From: Physella acuta | Taxonomy: Eukaryota > Mollusca > Gastropoda > Physidae | Assembly (NCBI RefSeq): GCF_028476545.1 | Contig: NW_026731579.1 | Coordinates: 124,001 to 188,000, forward strand | Reading direction: 5' to 3' | Length of the DNA: 64,000 bases | Shown here: positions 9,201 to 18,479 of the stretch, piece after piece | How the letters are laid out: every line of letters starts with the position of its first letter | How positions within the stretch are numbered: position 1 is the first letter of the stretch | Notes under the pieces: model-generated | Seen by the model: only the letters and a program-made list of their open reading frames with translations | What the model was told of the DNA's origin: nothing | The model's database searches: none | Made by a program: the position numbers and the translations under genes

Positions 9201-9788
9201 GACACTTTTCAAGTTTTTAGTTTTCTTAAGTCACTATTTATTTGAGTGGATACTTTTCAACTCAAGTTTTTAGTTTTCTTAAGTCACTATTTATTTGAGT
9301 TTTTTTTTTTTTAAATTGTAGCTAATGAGATATTTCCTCTTGTTTTTGTAGGTCACACCAACTTTGTCCTGGCGTCGTTTGAGAACCCTGCCAGTGTTTC
9401 TCCGTACCGCGTCAACACATCATACAGACGTCCTGCTGGTGGGGACAGTGACCACGGCTACAGCACAATGACCCCACATGAAGACAGCGAGCACGCCTCC
9501 ATGCCCTGTCTTGACCCCTTGTCCATCGGCAAAGACAGATTCAGACCTACAGGGCACACACTGTCACTGTGTAAACCTCCTGTTCTCCCCCCACCCCCAC
9601 AGTCATATTCTAGGCGGAGTCGGAGCCCCACCCCTCCCCAAACTCGTTTACCTACCTCTACATATTCAGCTATACCTGAACAAACAATTTTACCCTACAG
9701 TGGAGGCACCACTGTACTGGGCATCACTGAACATAGTCCACATAGCATGCTAGCTAATGTTCAAGTGCATATGGTGGATACACACTGA
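125..9788 (+). CDS. CACHD1: CACHD1 orthologue, C-terminal 15 exons (5' part outside window)
   Basis: The join of 15 exons listed below encodes 676 residues plus a stop. Known role of the family: CACHD1 is a single-pass membrane protein related to the alpha2delta calcium-channel subunits, reported to modulate voltage-gated calcium channels and to bind Wnt receptors at the cell surface. Seen here in order: end of the extracellular region with a distal Cache domain (about residues 100-240, with [20 protein letters not shown] and [13 protein letters not shown]), a conserved [11 protein letters not shown] block (244-254), a cysteine-rich segment (about 315-435, with [10 protein letters not shown]), the juxtamembrane and membrane segment [20 protein letters not shown] (470-489), a His/Arg-rich stop-transfer, and a cytoplasmic tail with [15 protein letters not shown] and terminal VQVHMVDTH. 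From memory, human CACHD1 carries near-identical blocks in the same order ([40 protein letters not shown]). All junctions are GT-AG and keep frame. The VWFA half lies upstream. Introns are swollen by tandem arrays. Confidence 0.95.
413..555 (+). CDS. CACHD1: CACHD1 exon b
   Basis: Acceptor aatacag, donor cttaag|gtacat. Encodes [20 protein letters not shown] and then an ITNPGLK end, matching the family's 'PF..L(S/T)EEETK.TI..Y...L' block at the start of the distal Cache region. Confidence 0.9.
739..836 (+). CDS. CACHD1: CACHD1 exon c
   Basis: Acceptor cttactag, donor ccgaag|gtaatc. Encodes [20 protein letters not shown] and ends in DYIVR with a split Arg codon, the family's '..DW...YIV.R' region of the Cache domain. 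Confidence 0.88.
921..1004 (+). CDS. CACHD1: CACHD1 exon d
   Basis: Acceptor tattatccag, donor gaatg|gtaagg. Encodes [14 protein letters not shown] and FDPTKREW. The 'R-Y-x-x-T-P-x-G-V-x-R-x-x-P-G' and 'FDPT-R-x-W' signatures are typical of the Cache module shared with alpha2delta subunits. Confidence 0.93.
1111..1221 (+). CDS. CACHD1: CACHD1 exon e (Cache core)
   Basis: Acceptor gtcttttag, donor aa|gtaagt. Encodes [20 protein letters not shown] followed by [16 protein letters not shown]. The LSAPYLD-GGAGY-VTISHTI core is shared by CACHD1 and alpha2delta proteins. It ends in phase 2. The next exon supplies the third base from an acceptor embedded in a tandem array. Confidence 0.95.
1401..2224. 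repeat. 78-bp array carrying 11 copies of the exon-f 3' splice site
   Basis: Ten full 78-bp units separate the first acceptor copy (1437|1438) from the real one (2217|2218). Each holds a pyrimidine-containing tract, ttacacag and the first seven exon bases tcccctg (or tccccta). The unit is open in the exon's frame (26 codons, no stop). Copies differ by only a few bases. Confidence 0.95.
2218..2322 (+). CDS. CACHD1: CACHD1 exon f
   Basis: Encodes [20 protein letters not shown] and then [15 protein letters not shown], matching the family's 'VAVMGIDFTLRYFYKVL' block. The acceptor tttacacag|tcccctg is the last of 11 copies of the same sequence spaced 78 bp apart, so the exon start is chosen as the copy nearest the conserved DKVVAVMG. 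Donor ggtcag|gtcagt, which is itself copied downstream. Confidence 0.9.
2314..2560. repeat. degenerate donor-copy repeat with G-runs in intron 6
   Basis: The exon-f end and donor gggtcag|gtcagtctaat recur at about 2366, with decayed relatives near 2403, 2430 and 2465, separated by G runs of 7-11. The remaining intron to 2708 is unique. Confidence 0.75.
2709..2808 (+). CDS. CACHD1: CACHD1 exon g
   Basis: Acceptor cccacccag, donor cacctg|gtgggt. Encodes [20 protein letters not shown] and ends in EQRHITHL. It matches the family's 'CFIMEDRGYLVAHPTLIDPKG...EQQHITHKE'. Confidence 0.95.
2848..3040. repeat. 53-60-bp repeat, 4 copies, intron 7
   Basis: Unit core taatggagacttgtagctaa begins near 2851, 2904, 2957 and 3017. 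The array stops about 20 bases before the exon-h acceptor. Confidence 0.9.
3062..3160 (+). CDS. CACHD1: CACHD1 exon h
   Basis: Acceptor tctatacag, donor cttcaca|gtaagc. Encodes [20 protein letters not shown] followed by [24 protein letters not shown] is essentially invariant in the family as I remember it. Confidence 0.95.
3294..3359 (+). CDS. CACHD1: CACHD1 exon i
   Basis: Acceptor atatttcag, donor tatcag|gtaagt. Encodes [20 protein letters not shown] then YQ, as in the vertebrate 'FNTSLAGDLTNLVHGSHCSKY'. Its last 26 bases and its donor are copied twice more downstream in an 81-bp array that stays in frame, so a longer exon cannot be ruled out. Confidence 0.93.
3334..3588. repeat. 81-bp repeat, 3 copies, with exon-i end and donor
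   Basis: The donor context aggtatcag|gtaagttt lies at 3351, 3432 and 3513. Each unit includes the last 26 exon bases. The run is in frame and stop-free across the first two units. Confidence 0.95.
3721..3807 (+). CDS. CACHD1: CACHD1 exon j
   Basis: Acceptor attatttcag, donor agcatg|gtaggc. Encodes [16 protein letters not shown] and ends AFCPCSM, matching the family's 'RIPGTNAFVGIVNETCDSLAFCACSM'. The sequence atg|gtaggc is the seed of the array filling the next intron. Confidence 0.95.
3805..4795. repeat. 51/65-bp array with 17 copies of the exon-j donor
   Basis: The sequence atggtaggcttt, identical to the exon-j end plus donor, recurs 17 times from 3805 to about 4717. Spacing is about 51 bp in the left half and 65 bp in the right half, where an extra 'agtcagtctcaacatt' is added. 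It fills nearly the whole intron. Confidence 0.95.
4853..4968 (+). CDS. CACHD1: CACHD1 exon k (cysteine-rich)
   Basis: Acceptor ttttgacag, donor gacaa|gtaagt. Encodes [20 protein letters not shown] and then ECPLEMDFC. The regular cysteines (window residues 332, 335, 343, 345, 347, 349, 356) match the vertebrate '[28 protein letters not shown]' almost residue for residue. Confidence 0.96.
5424..5540 (+). CDS. CACHD1: CACHD1 exon l
   Basis: Acceptor taactcccag, donor aaatt|gtaagt. Encodes [20 protein letters not shown], then [12 protein letters not shown]. It matches the family's 'RNPSCE...L..AL.QCVNSRC' with conserved cysteines. The AT-rich upstream intron carries a short near-repeat (about 5,300-5,410). 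Confidence 0.92.
5628..5773 (+). CDS. CACHD1: CACHD1 exon m
   Basis: Acceptor gttgtag, donor aagtg|gtaaga. Encodes [20 protein letters not shown], then [18 protein letters not shown], matching the family's 'DCFGVLDCEWCMV...CFGGIVGAKSPYVDDMG'. The last ~50 bases and the donor are repeated downstream with a 60-bp period. I use the first donor because the phase (1) joins exon n correctly. Confidence 0.93.
5718..6028. repeat. 60-bp repeat, ~5 copies, of exon-m end plus donor
   Basis: The ~50-base end of exon m and donor aagtg|gtaagattt recur every 59-60 bp. Two copies (third and fifth) carry a variant 'ggtttaatgtagg' that is one base shorter. Confidence 0.95.
6029..6866. repeat. 32-bp array, ~20 copies
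   Basis: A less regular lead (6029-6230) passes into a near-perfect 32-bp unit, ccctcaccttttgtgttaac plus tttactcccct. It is pyrimidine-rich on this strand and ends about 15 bases before the exon-n acceptor, so it may act as an extended polypyrimidine tract. Confidence 0.95.
6881..7114 (+). CDS. CACHD1: CACHD1 exon n (transmembrane)
   Basis: Acceptor taacattgcag, donor gagaat|gtgagt. Encodes [20 protein letters not shown], then [20 protein letters not shown] and an acidic stretch [14 protein letters not shown]. It contains the single membrane helix (window residues 472-490) and a basic His/Arg cytoplasmic anchor, matching the vertebrate '[33 protein letters not shown]'. Confidence 0.97.
7131..9300. 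repeat. 48-bp array, ~44 copies, filling intron 14
   Basis: Unit core cttaagtcactatttatttg plus agtgga. Variants carry 'ctcaa' or 'ctgaag...gtgaaag' insertions in blocks, showing local higher-order duplication. It starts 16 bases after the exon-n donor and ends in a T run about 40 bases before the last acceptor. The open frames here are repeat-coded, not separate genes. Confidence 0.97.
9352..9788 (+). CDS. CACHD1: CACHD1 last coding exon
   Basis: Acceptor gtttttgtag, TGA stop at 9786-9788. Encodes the cytoplasmic tail: [51 protein letters not shown], a Pro-rich stretch and the final VQVHMVDTH. The DHGYSTM-P-EDSE motif and the VHxVD ending are recognisable from vertebrate CACHD1. The ATG at 9468 is internal (Met of YSTM), not a start. 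Confidence 0.96.
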
Positions 9789-11510
9789 TAGCCATGGATT
9801 TAGCTGGATCCCATCGAGACAAATATCCTCATGGGATACACACGGATACGCATGGATCTAGCTTGATCATATTGTGACAAGTGTTCTCCTGGATTCCATC
9901 ACATCACAAGGAATTGATGTGACACTTGCCTGGCACCCAGTGAGCACAGTGTTCTGGTTGAAGTAGCATCACCATCTGTGTGATGGAGGACCAGCCTAGG
10001 CTTAGGACATGGCATCAGTTCTTGTGTAGATGTGGAGAGACCTGGGCATCTTGTGTAGATGTGGAGAGACCTGGGCATCATTTCTTGTGTAGATGTGGAG
10101 AGACCTGGGCATCTTGTGTAGATGTGGAGAGACCTGGGCATCATTTCTTGTGTAGATGTGGAGAGACCTGGGCATCTTGTGTAGATGTGGAGAGACCTGG
10201 GCATGTAGATGTGGAGAGACCTGGGCATCAGTTCTTGTGTAGATGTGGAGAGACCTGGGCATCATTTCTTGTGTAGATGTGGAGAGACCTGGGCATCTTG
10301 TGTAGATGTGGAGAGACCTGGGCATGTAGATGTGGAGAGACCTGGGCATCATTTCTTGTGTAGATGTGGAGAGACCTGGGCATCAGTTCTTGTGTAGATG
10401 TGGAGAGACCTGGGCATCATTTCTTGTGTAGATGTGGAGAGACCTGGGCATCAGTTCTTGTGTAGATGTGGAGAGACCTGGGCATGTAGATGTGGAGAGA
10501 CCTGGGCATGTAGATGTGGAGAGACCTGGGCATCTTGTGTAGATGTGGAGAGACCTGGGCATCTTGTGTAGATGTGGAGAGAGGTTTGTGTGGGAAACAT
10601 GATCTTTATGCTGCAGCAATTCAACTCAATTATGGACTGTGATGATTTTCTATTCATGTTATATTTTTCTGTTACTGATTGCTCTTTTTGTCAGTTTTTT
10701 CATGTTTTGATAAAGTGTAGCATACCAGTTATTGTAAGTAGTTACTAGATGTCTGGGGTTTACATCCCACTGGTGCTTGTCATTTTATATCCAAAGATGT
10801 CTTGTCCAGTTTACATTGAGTCAGTGTTTACATTGTTCCTACATTTGAGGGAATGGCTAGCATACCCAAAGATGTGCCTGCATCTGGTTGAATGTCAGTA
10901 AATGTCCAGTGTGTGTCCAGTGTGTGTCCAGCGTATGAAACCTCTCAGGGATTATGTTATAGCAAACAGCAAAAGTTCTGACCTCATTTTGTCTTTGGTT
11001 ACATCCTTACTTTAGCCATGATTCTCATTTGTTATGATCTGCTCCAGCATTGGAAACTGTAGAACACATCCATCTCTGCCTAGTCTAGGTTTAGCCCAGC
11101 CAATGAGGGATCATGCACATTTTGTAAACTACAAAACTACAGCAGTTTTAACCCACCACCCCTACCCTCTACAGCAGTAATGTCATAGACCACCCCACCT
11201 AATAGGCCATTGTGCCTACTTTTGTCACCTTATAAAATAGTTAAGTTAAAGTTAACAATACCACAGATCACCTTCCCTATTCCCTCCCGTATTATATAAC
11301 ACTCAGATCTCCCCCCCCCCCTACAGAACAAAGAACTATCAAAAGATTTGAATAATTTAAAACTCCTTCAACTAGTATTCTACAGTTAAACAAATTTGTG
11401 TCTCTATATATGGTTCCTGTAACTAAAAACTTGAAACAAATGGTTACAACTTTAGATTGCTTTTGAAGTTAAACGAAATAAATAAAACCAAAAGTTCTAG
11501 ACAACAACCC
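9789..11510 (+). other. probable CACHD1 3' UTR
   Basis: Sequence after the stop has no coding signal. Overlapping AATAAA hexamers at 11477-11482 and 11481-11486 are the best polyadenylation signals seen, followed by a C-run near 11,521. The UTR would contain the minisatellite at 10,014-10,582. The true end could be earlier or later. Confidence 0.4.
10014..10582. repeat. 25/36-bp minisatellite in the 3' UTR
   Basis: Unit core gtagatgtggagagacctgg plus gcat, with or without a 'cagttcttgt' or 'catttcttgt' linker. Several frames stay open on both strands because of the repeat. Confidence 0.95.
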
Positions 11511-13150
11511 TAACGCGCCCCTCCCCCCCCCCCCCCCCATTATATGTGCATACCACTTAAATGCTGCCTCGGTCTAGCTTTAGGTAGACATTTTTACATT
11601 TAATTTTGTAATTATTTACATTCATCATAGATATATTTAGCATAAATGGTAATAATATTTATTACTTTGAAGTATGTTTTTAAATAATGTTGTGAGATGA
11701 GCTTGAAGTATTTTTTGTCTGTTCATATATGTCTAAACCCAAAATATTTCCTAGTGATTCCAGTTGTATGTTGAGATAAATGGTACATTGGCTATAAATA
11801 GAACAAACTTGGATCACGTGACTTCCAAGAAGTCATTGTATTGATGCCTCATTGTGGATATCATTTAGTGGCTGTACATAAGAAGTGATAGATTTTATTC
11901 TTTACTCTTGGACATCATTTTTCTAGAACCCCTTGACTGCAAGTCATGACTGATTAGATAAGTGACTCGATGGACAAATTATGATTGTTTAGATAAATGA
12001 CTTGATGGGCAAATGATGACTTTAGATTAAGGACTGTTGGCCAGTTATGACTGCAGTGACTTTGACAAATGGTATAGACAGTATATTGACTGTATGCAAC
12101 CCCTCCCTCTGGTTTAGATACAATGTATTGTTTTAATTATGCAATTAATTATGCATTTTAAATAGTTTATTCTGGATGTCTCACTAGATATCTATGCATG
12201 TGTAAGTTTATTTTATCAAGAGGCATGTTATTTTCTGTTGCAAATAAGGAACATATTTCTTTTGATTAAATGGCCAGTATAAAATTAAAATATTGAAGTG
12301 AATTTTTATATCACCTAGATTTGTTAGTTTCCTACTGATTTTGATTTGTGTAAAATTCTATTTAAAAGCAGGGTCATTAATGCTATTTAATGTTAGAAGG
12401 TAAGCAAAGTTGTAGAATTTCTCTGCAGGTTTTCCTGCTTGTTGATGTTTTGGTTGTTGGACTGTCCCTTTGATAGGCTTGAGTGAATCAGAGATCCTGG
12501 GAACATCAATCTCTTCATTAGTTAAGTGCTGCATGCACTTCAATTATGTGTAATTTGTTAAGCAATGCAATAATCAATATTTAATCATCTTACACAAACA
12601 TCTATCCAATATGGAGTCAACTACATTTATGAACAGGATCTAAAGATAATACATTACCAGATAATTTGATGATGTTGTTTGATTAGGGTGTTAGCAGTTT
12701 AAAATCTTGTTTACATCCAGTCATATTGACCGACAATGAACCAATACATGAACGAGTGAGAAAGTCCTAGCTTGTCTGTTTCCATTGAATGATCTCCTAC
12801 AAGGCCAGCCACTCTGTTGTGTAGTCAGACAACTGACAATCATTTCCCTTCAGGGGAGATAATCTCACATAGTTTAACCTGGTGAGTTTAGACCCACGGT
12901 TACCTCCCTTGTATATACAGTCTAACCAAAATGCAGAGAATGAGTTTTCCCATTAAAAATCAATTTGTGGTTAATTAATTGAATAATAATTGAATTGGAA
13001 ACCTTCTAGTATATTCAGTGGTCTAGTGACAGTAATGTATACATATATTATTAAAAAATGAAATATTTTCCAAATGACAAAATTGTACAATTTATGTGTG
13101 AAAGAAAGTATGAAATAAACTAATATGACATTTTCTCTGGTATTTCTGCC
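10583..13150. other. unique AT-rich 3' flank
   Basis: No tandem array and no convincing exon. Contains the candidate polyadenylation signals at 11.48 kb and a C-run at 11,521-11,538. The 61-codon minus-strand frame at 12,358-12,543 shows no family I recognise. Confidence 0.6.
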
Positions 13151-13167
13151 ATTTTTCATTATTGTTG

Positions 13168-13462
13168 TTGCTGTGTTCAATACAGACCACACGTTTTTGC
13201 TGTGTTCAATACACACCACAATTGTTGCTGTGTTCAATACACACCACAATTGTTGCTGTGTTCAATACAGACCACAACTGTTGCTGTGTTCGATACAGAC
13301 CACAATTGTTGCTGTGTTCAATACAGACCACAATGGTTGCTGTGTTCAATACAGACCACAACTGTTGCTGTGTTCAATACAGACCACAACTGTTGCTGTG
13401 TTCAATACAGACCACAACTGTTGCTGTGTTCAATACAGAACACAACTGTTGCTGTGTTCAAA
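13168..13462. repeat. 28-bp array, ~10 copies
   Basis: Unit core ttgctgtgttcaatacagac plus cacaact. Open frames in all three forward frames are repeat artefacts (28 is not a multiple of three, so frames rotate). Confidence 0.95.
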
Positions 13463-13539
13463 CATGAGGTAATCTGGTTTGAATTGTGTCGAATGCATCC
13501 AATCAACGAGACTGAAATATGATAATATCAAAAAAGAAA

Positions 13540-13685
13540 AGAATTTCTCGTTAGACCTAGCGAGGTAGAGGTCATGTTTCTTGACCTCAGGGACGTACTA
13601 TAGTCACATATCTGAACCAAGATCCGAACTCAAGACCTTCACACTAGCAGTCCAACGTTCTATCATTCGACCAATCCGTCCTTAT
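13540..13685 (-). mobile_element. tRNA-derived SINE-like head (minus strand)
   Basis: On the minus strand a tRNA-like head contains an A-box-like ttggtcgaatgatagaacg (13,656-13,675) and a B-box-like gagttcggatc (13,621-13,631), then unrelated sequence. No full cloverleaf is formed, so it looks like a SINE head or tRNA pseudogene rather than a functional tRNA. Confidence 0.5.
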
Positions 13686-13735
13686 AGAAGTTTATATACC
13701 TAAACAATCAGACGATAGCCCCACACTCCTAGACA

Positions 13736-14030
13736 ACCACACATCTAAACAACACTGAGCCCATCACACCCCATGACAACCACACGCCATGACAACCACA
13801 CATCTAAACAACACTAAGCCCATCACACCCCATGACAACCACACGCCATGACAACCACACATCTATAACAACACTGAGCCCATCACACCCCATGACAACC
13901 ACACGCCATGACCACAATACGCCATGACAACGTTCCCATGCAATACACACATCCCAACAACCACACACATCACCACACACACACCCACATCCCGACAACC
14001 ACACACATCACCACACACACACAATCCTAA
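13736..14030. repeat. ~60-bp repeat x3 passing into CA-rich sequence
   Basis: The phrase aacactgagcccatcacacc recurs at 13,751, 13,810 and 13,869. The right part is low-complexity cacacacatcaccaca. Confidence 0.85.
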
Positions 14031-14525
14031 ACCACCACCCCACCCTTACCTTCCCAATCGAAATAAATTGGGTCACATTTAATTTAGCGGTACCGTCTGA
14101 AGCCGTAGCAGACGGTCGGATGGTCTGTGACTGAAGACCTAGACGGGCCCTGGGTCATCAGTTGCCGTCTGCCTCATCAGACAGACTCCATTAGCGCGGG
14201 AACTCACGGGGATACGTCTGTTGTCGGCTGACTGGTCGGGTGGTTAGAGCTCTGTGTGGGAATGTCTCGGAGTGTATGTGTGTGTGTGTGATGGTGTGTG
14301 TGATGGTGCGGGTGTTAACAAGATTCGCTGTTCTTATACACAATTAAACATTGGAAATAGTTGACTAGTTGAAATAATAATTTTTCAGTCACGATTTTCA
14401 AATTCTTATCAATTTTTATGGACTGAACACAAAGATGAAAGCACGATACAAATTGTCCCTTATTTTTAAAAAAATGTACAGCAAATTGTCTGTAACTAGA
14501 TCCATACCAATCCATAAATCATAAA
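14031..14525. other. unique spacer with a tRNA A-box-like patch
   Basis: GC-richer block (14,090-14,260) with short inverted pieces around ccgtctg/cagacgg, an A-box-like tggtcgggtggttagagc near 14,230, then a TG run. No coding signal. It may be an old SINE remnant. Confidence 0.3.
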
Positions 14526-14532
14526 GGTTGAG

Positions 14533-14707
14533 CGGGGGGGGGGGGGGGGGGGGGTGCAAAATTGAAAGTTTGAGGGGGGAGGGGGGTGCAAATCAAAAGT
14601 TTGTCCTCGGGGGCCGGGGAGGGACGCTACGCCTCTGATATATACATTTATAATGCGGGAAAAAATTTGAACCCCCGCCCCATGAGACGATCCTGGCTAC
14701 GCCACTG
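14533..14707 (-). mobile_element. nested hAT-like terminal fragments
   Basis: Read on the minus strand, two related ends occur: CAGTGGCGTAGCCAGG ending at 14,707 and CAGAGGCGTAGCG ending at 14,637. Each leads into C-rich sequence (a G run of over 20 at 14,533 on the plus strand). CAGWGGCGTAGC is typical of hAT-type termini. No matching other end or target duplication was found. Confidence 0.4.
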
Positions 14708-14709
14708 AT

Positions 14710-14835
14710 CATAGTCATAACAATTTTATGCCAACAGTCATATGCCACTGGTCAAATGTCAACAAACATTTGCCAGCAGTCATATGCCAGCAGTCATATG
14801 CCAAAAGTTATATACCAACAGTCGAAAATCATATG
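14710..14835. repeat. short degenerate repeat 'cagtcatatgcca'
   Basis: About seven loose copies of cagtcatatgccaa with substitutions. Confidence 0.7.
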
Positions 14836-14947
14836 ACGAAGGTTTAAGCCGTATGAAGAGGTACACACAATTGTTAGTTTCGTATGGCTGACCACGTCCA
14901 GTATGGTTGATCACGTCCGGTCTATTGCTTTCATGGAGTTCGTCACC

Positions 14948-15222
14948 AAAGGACTGTTGGATTCAGTTGGTCAAATATGACTTTATTAGACTCAGTCATT
15001 GATGGTCAAAAATGACTTAGTTGGACACAAAGTTGGTCATAAAATGACTTTATTAGACTCAGTCATGGATGTTAAAAAATGACTTAGTTAAGAGAGTTGT
15101 TCAAAAAATGACTTTATTGGACTCAGTCATTGATGGTCAAAAATGACTTAATTGGACACAAAGTTGGTCATAAAATGACTTTATTAGACTCAGTCATGGA
15201 TGTTAAAAAAATGACTTTGTGA
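14948..15222. repeat. ~59-bp degenerate tandem repeat
   Basis: Core aatgactttattagactcag alternates with aaaatgacttagttggacac. Four to five copies. Confidence 0.85.
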
Positions 15223-16080
15223 TTTCTTCACTTACTCTAGCCACAGCAAAGGCTGTAAGACATACATTTCTCTAAGTTCACTTCGGATGTATCTTGATAC
15301 AAGTACACGCTGAAAGATATAAGACCTAGATCTATATGACCTCTCGTTGAGTATGGTGATGTACAACATATTAGGCCCTTTACAGTTAGTAACAACATCC
15401 TTGCATTATCTCCCCTACTAGATCAATACACATATGCATTAATTAATCACTTCTGAAACGTGTTTGTATTGAATAAAGCTAAATTAACCGATTCGTTTTG
15501 ACACAGATTTCTTTGGTGTAAAAGTAAAAATACTTTAACCCGAATTAATAATGGACTCGTCCATCTTCTTACCTATCCTCCCAATTACCTTCATTAAGCA
15601 GCTAGCAAGTAGTGCCAACTTTTTGGGGAATATCCGATATAAAGTCCCTATCTTTAGGCCATCATTTGGTATCTTGTATACATCGTCAAAAGATGTTAGA
15701 AGTTAAGACGATCTTCTGAGGAATTTTATTTTCTTGAGACGTATTTTGATTAATTATTTCCATTTTTGATTATTGAAGGGAGCAAAGTAGAAATTTCCGG
15801 GAAGATAAACGCTTTATGATATATTGAACGAGAAGTTTTCAACATAAAATGTTATAAATGTACACACGTAAAGAATAATACCAATATGTCCTTACTCCAC
15901 CGTCAAGGCTAGTCTCTAAACATCTAACTTCATTTGACCGTGTTTCAATCAATAGGATACAATTTATTACTGGGCAAAAACATCTGAGGCCACTACTACA
16001 TGACGTGTACAGCCAATTTCCTGGGTCACGTCACAGAACACACTATCGTTTGTACACATCTCTCATCACGACAGATCAAA
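15223..16080. other. unique spacer
   Basis: AT-rich, with no open frame or array of note on either strand. Confidence 0.5.
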
Positions 16081-16084
16081 TGTA

Positions 16085-16345
16085 TGGGAACATACACATA
16101 CACACATAGACACACATATAAACATACAAATATAGGCACACCGATACACATACACACAGGCACACAGATACACATACACAAACACACATAGATATACATA
16201 CATACATACATACACAAACACACATAGGCACACAGATAAACATACGCAAACACACATAGGCAGACAGATACACATACACAAACACACATAGGCACACATA
16301 GACACACAAATACACATATACATACACACACATTGACACAGATAA
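16085..16345. repeat. CA-rich degenerate simple sequence
   Basis: Imperfect cacacata/cacacaggcaca repeats. The three Cys/Val-rich minus-strand frames here are low-complexity shadows. Confidence 0.9.
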
Positions 16346-17078
16346 CACTTACATGAACACAAACCGATACAGAGACACAGATAGGCTATAGGATGTTCAA
16401 TACACATATAGGCACTAGCCAATACACATAAACAACACATTTACACATTTGCCATTTAATAGACACAAACATATAGACACAAAACCAATAAGCAGACACA
16501 GTTACAGACACACACACACGACGCTGAGATGTACACAGAGACACGCACATAAATAATACAAAACAACAACAAAACAAAATGTATTGGTATATCAATTATT
16601 TGGGAAAACATGCGAAAATGTGAAGTATCAAAACATTTAGAGTTGTAGTTCATGATAAGGTGTCGAGGCTAAAAATAGATGTAAACGTGACTGTATTTTG
16701 TGTATGACTGGACTAACAAATGTATGACTGAACACATCATGTGTATATGATTGAACTAACATTACGTATGTGAATGAATTAAACAAGTCTGTCTGATACA
16801 TAAAAAAACAACATCCTGCATAATTCAAAAAATTTCAAGATAAAAAAAAAACGATTGCGGCCGTTTTGTTTTTGAAATCAACCCATTTTTGTACACGTCT
16901 ACCACTGGGTCTGTGGCTGGGGAAACCTGGCAACAGCATGGGGGAGGGGGAGGGGAGGCTGAGCATAATTACATCAATTTTTACGGGGTGGATAATTCGT
17001 TTAGTGCTGATACTCATATGGCTGCTGCATGGACGAACCAGAAAAATTGTCGGTAAAAAATGTTGCCCTGTCTTAAAC
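16346..17078. other. unique spacer
   Basis: A degenerate CA-rich tail runs to about 16,550, followed by AT-rich sequence with short open frames on both strands that show no recognisable family. Confidence 0.5.
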
Positions 17079-17385
17079 AAGTAGGAAAACTAGTAAACTT
17101 TCACGATTTATTGTCTAGTTCAAACCCCATGACAAAACTAGTAAACTTTCACGATTTATTGTCTAGTTCAAACCACTGGACAAAACTAGTAAACTTTCAC
17201 GATTTATTGTCTAGTTCAAACCACTGGACAAAACTAGTAAACTTTCACGATTTATTGTCTAGTTCAAACCACGTGACAAAACTAGTAAACTTTCAAGATT
17301 TATTGTCTAGTTCAAACCCCATGACAAAACTAGTAAACTTTCACGATTTATTGTTTAGTTTAAACCATATGACAAAACTAGCCAA
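17079..17385. repeat. 48-bp array, ~6 copies
   Basis: Unit core aaaactagtaaactttcacg recurs every 48 bp from 17,086 (17,134, 17,182, 17,230, 17,278). The 124-codon frame here is repeat-coded. Confidence 0.95.
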
Positions 17386-18475
17386 TGTAATACCCAGTAA
17401 CACGAAAAGGTGTAAGAATTCTGACACGTCATGACGAAGAGCAAAGTGTTTACGATTCATAGTTACATTCAATCATACTTAATAACATTACAACTTTTAA
17501 AAATAAAATAACACACATTTTCTATACACGTATAAAATTCAATGACTTTTCAGCAGATACATTTAAACACATCACATCCATATTTTCAAACACATTATTG
17601 ATTTGAGAAGTAGGCCCATAGTTTTTGTTTTGGTAAATCATGTTTAAGGAGAGAGTACTCTACACATTTTAATTAGACAAACATGTAAAAGAATGGCGTC
17701 CTTGGTTACCAGACACTCGGCGCCACCTGGAGTACACCCGTATCACGTGACAGGAAGTCGGCTGGCTTGTTGACACGAAGATCCCATGCGAACATCAAAG
17801 AGCCATCGAACTCTGGGACGGAGATAACGCCGATCAGAGATCGATGGCCGGAGTCAATTAGCTGATCAGAGAGCGGGTCATTGACTTGTGAGATCAGTCA
17901 GGCTTGACCGGCGATAGGGAGATCGATTTTAAGTTGTTGAACAAAGAAAATTTTAAAAAGTCGATTTTAAGTTGTTGAACTAAGAAAATAAAAATTCGAT
18001 TTTAAGTTGAACATATGGAATAAAATGTCGCTTCAACATATTTAGTGCAGGGAATAAATATATTCTATTAAAACTGGTAAACCATAGTTATAAAAAGTTG
18101 ATTATAAATTGTTGAACAATAGAAAAAACTTTTAAGCTACTTTCCCTTGTTTAAAAAATTAAAGCCACTTTTAATTCCCGATGTTAAACCACTTTAAGTT
18201 AAAATGGATATTTTGTTAAAATCGATTTTTTTTTCCTTTTGTTTAAAATCAACATTTATTTCCTTTGTGTAAAATCGACTTTTCCAGTTGTGTAAAAAGA
18301 TAATTTAAACTGTGAAAATAAAAGTGGCAAAATAGGATTTTAACATTAAAACCGGGAACAAACATCGATTTTTAGATTATTAAACAACAATTATAAAAAA
18401 AATCCATTTTAAGCGGATTAAGGACGGGAATTAAAATGTCGATTTTAACTAGTTTTAAAATTTGGAAGTTTATCA
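17386..18475. other. spacer with CpG patch and degenerate gattttaa repeats
   Basis: Contains a GC-richer block at 17,695-17,925 with gatcgat-type words and CACGTGAC, then 17,930-18,470 with loosely repeated cgattttaagttgttgaac. No coding signal. Confidence 0.5.
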
Positions 18476-18479
18476 ACAA

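Noticed and set aside
9468-9788. Separate small gene starting at ATG 9468
   Set aside because: That Met is the conserved YSTM residue inside the CACHD1 tail; the exon starts at 9352.
13540-13685. Functional tRNA gene on the minus strand
   Set aside because: A and B boxes are imperfect and the acceptor and anticodon arms do not pair.
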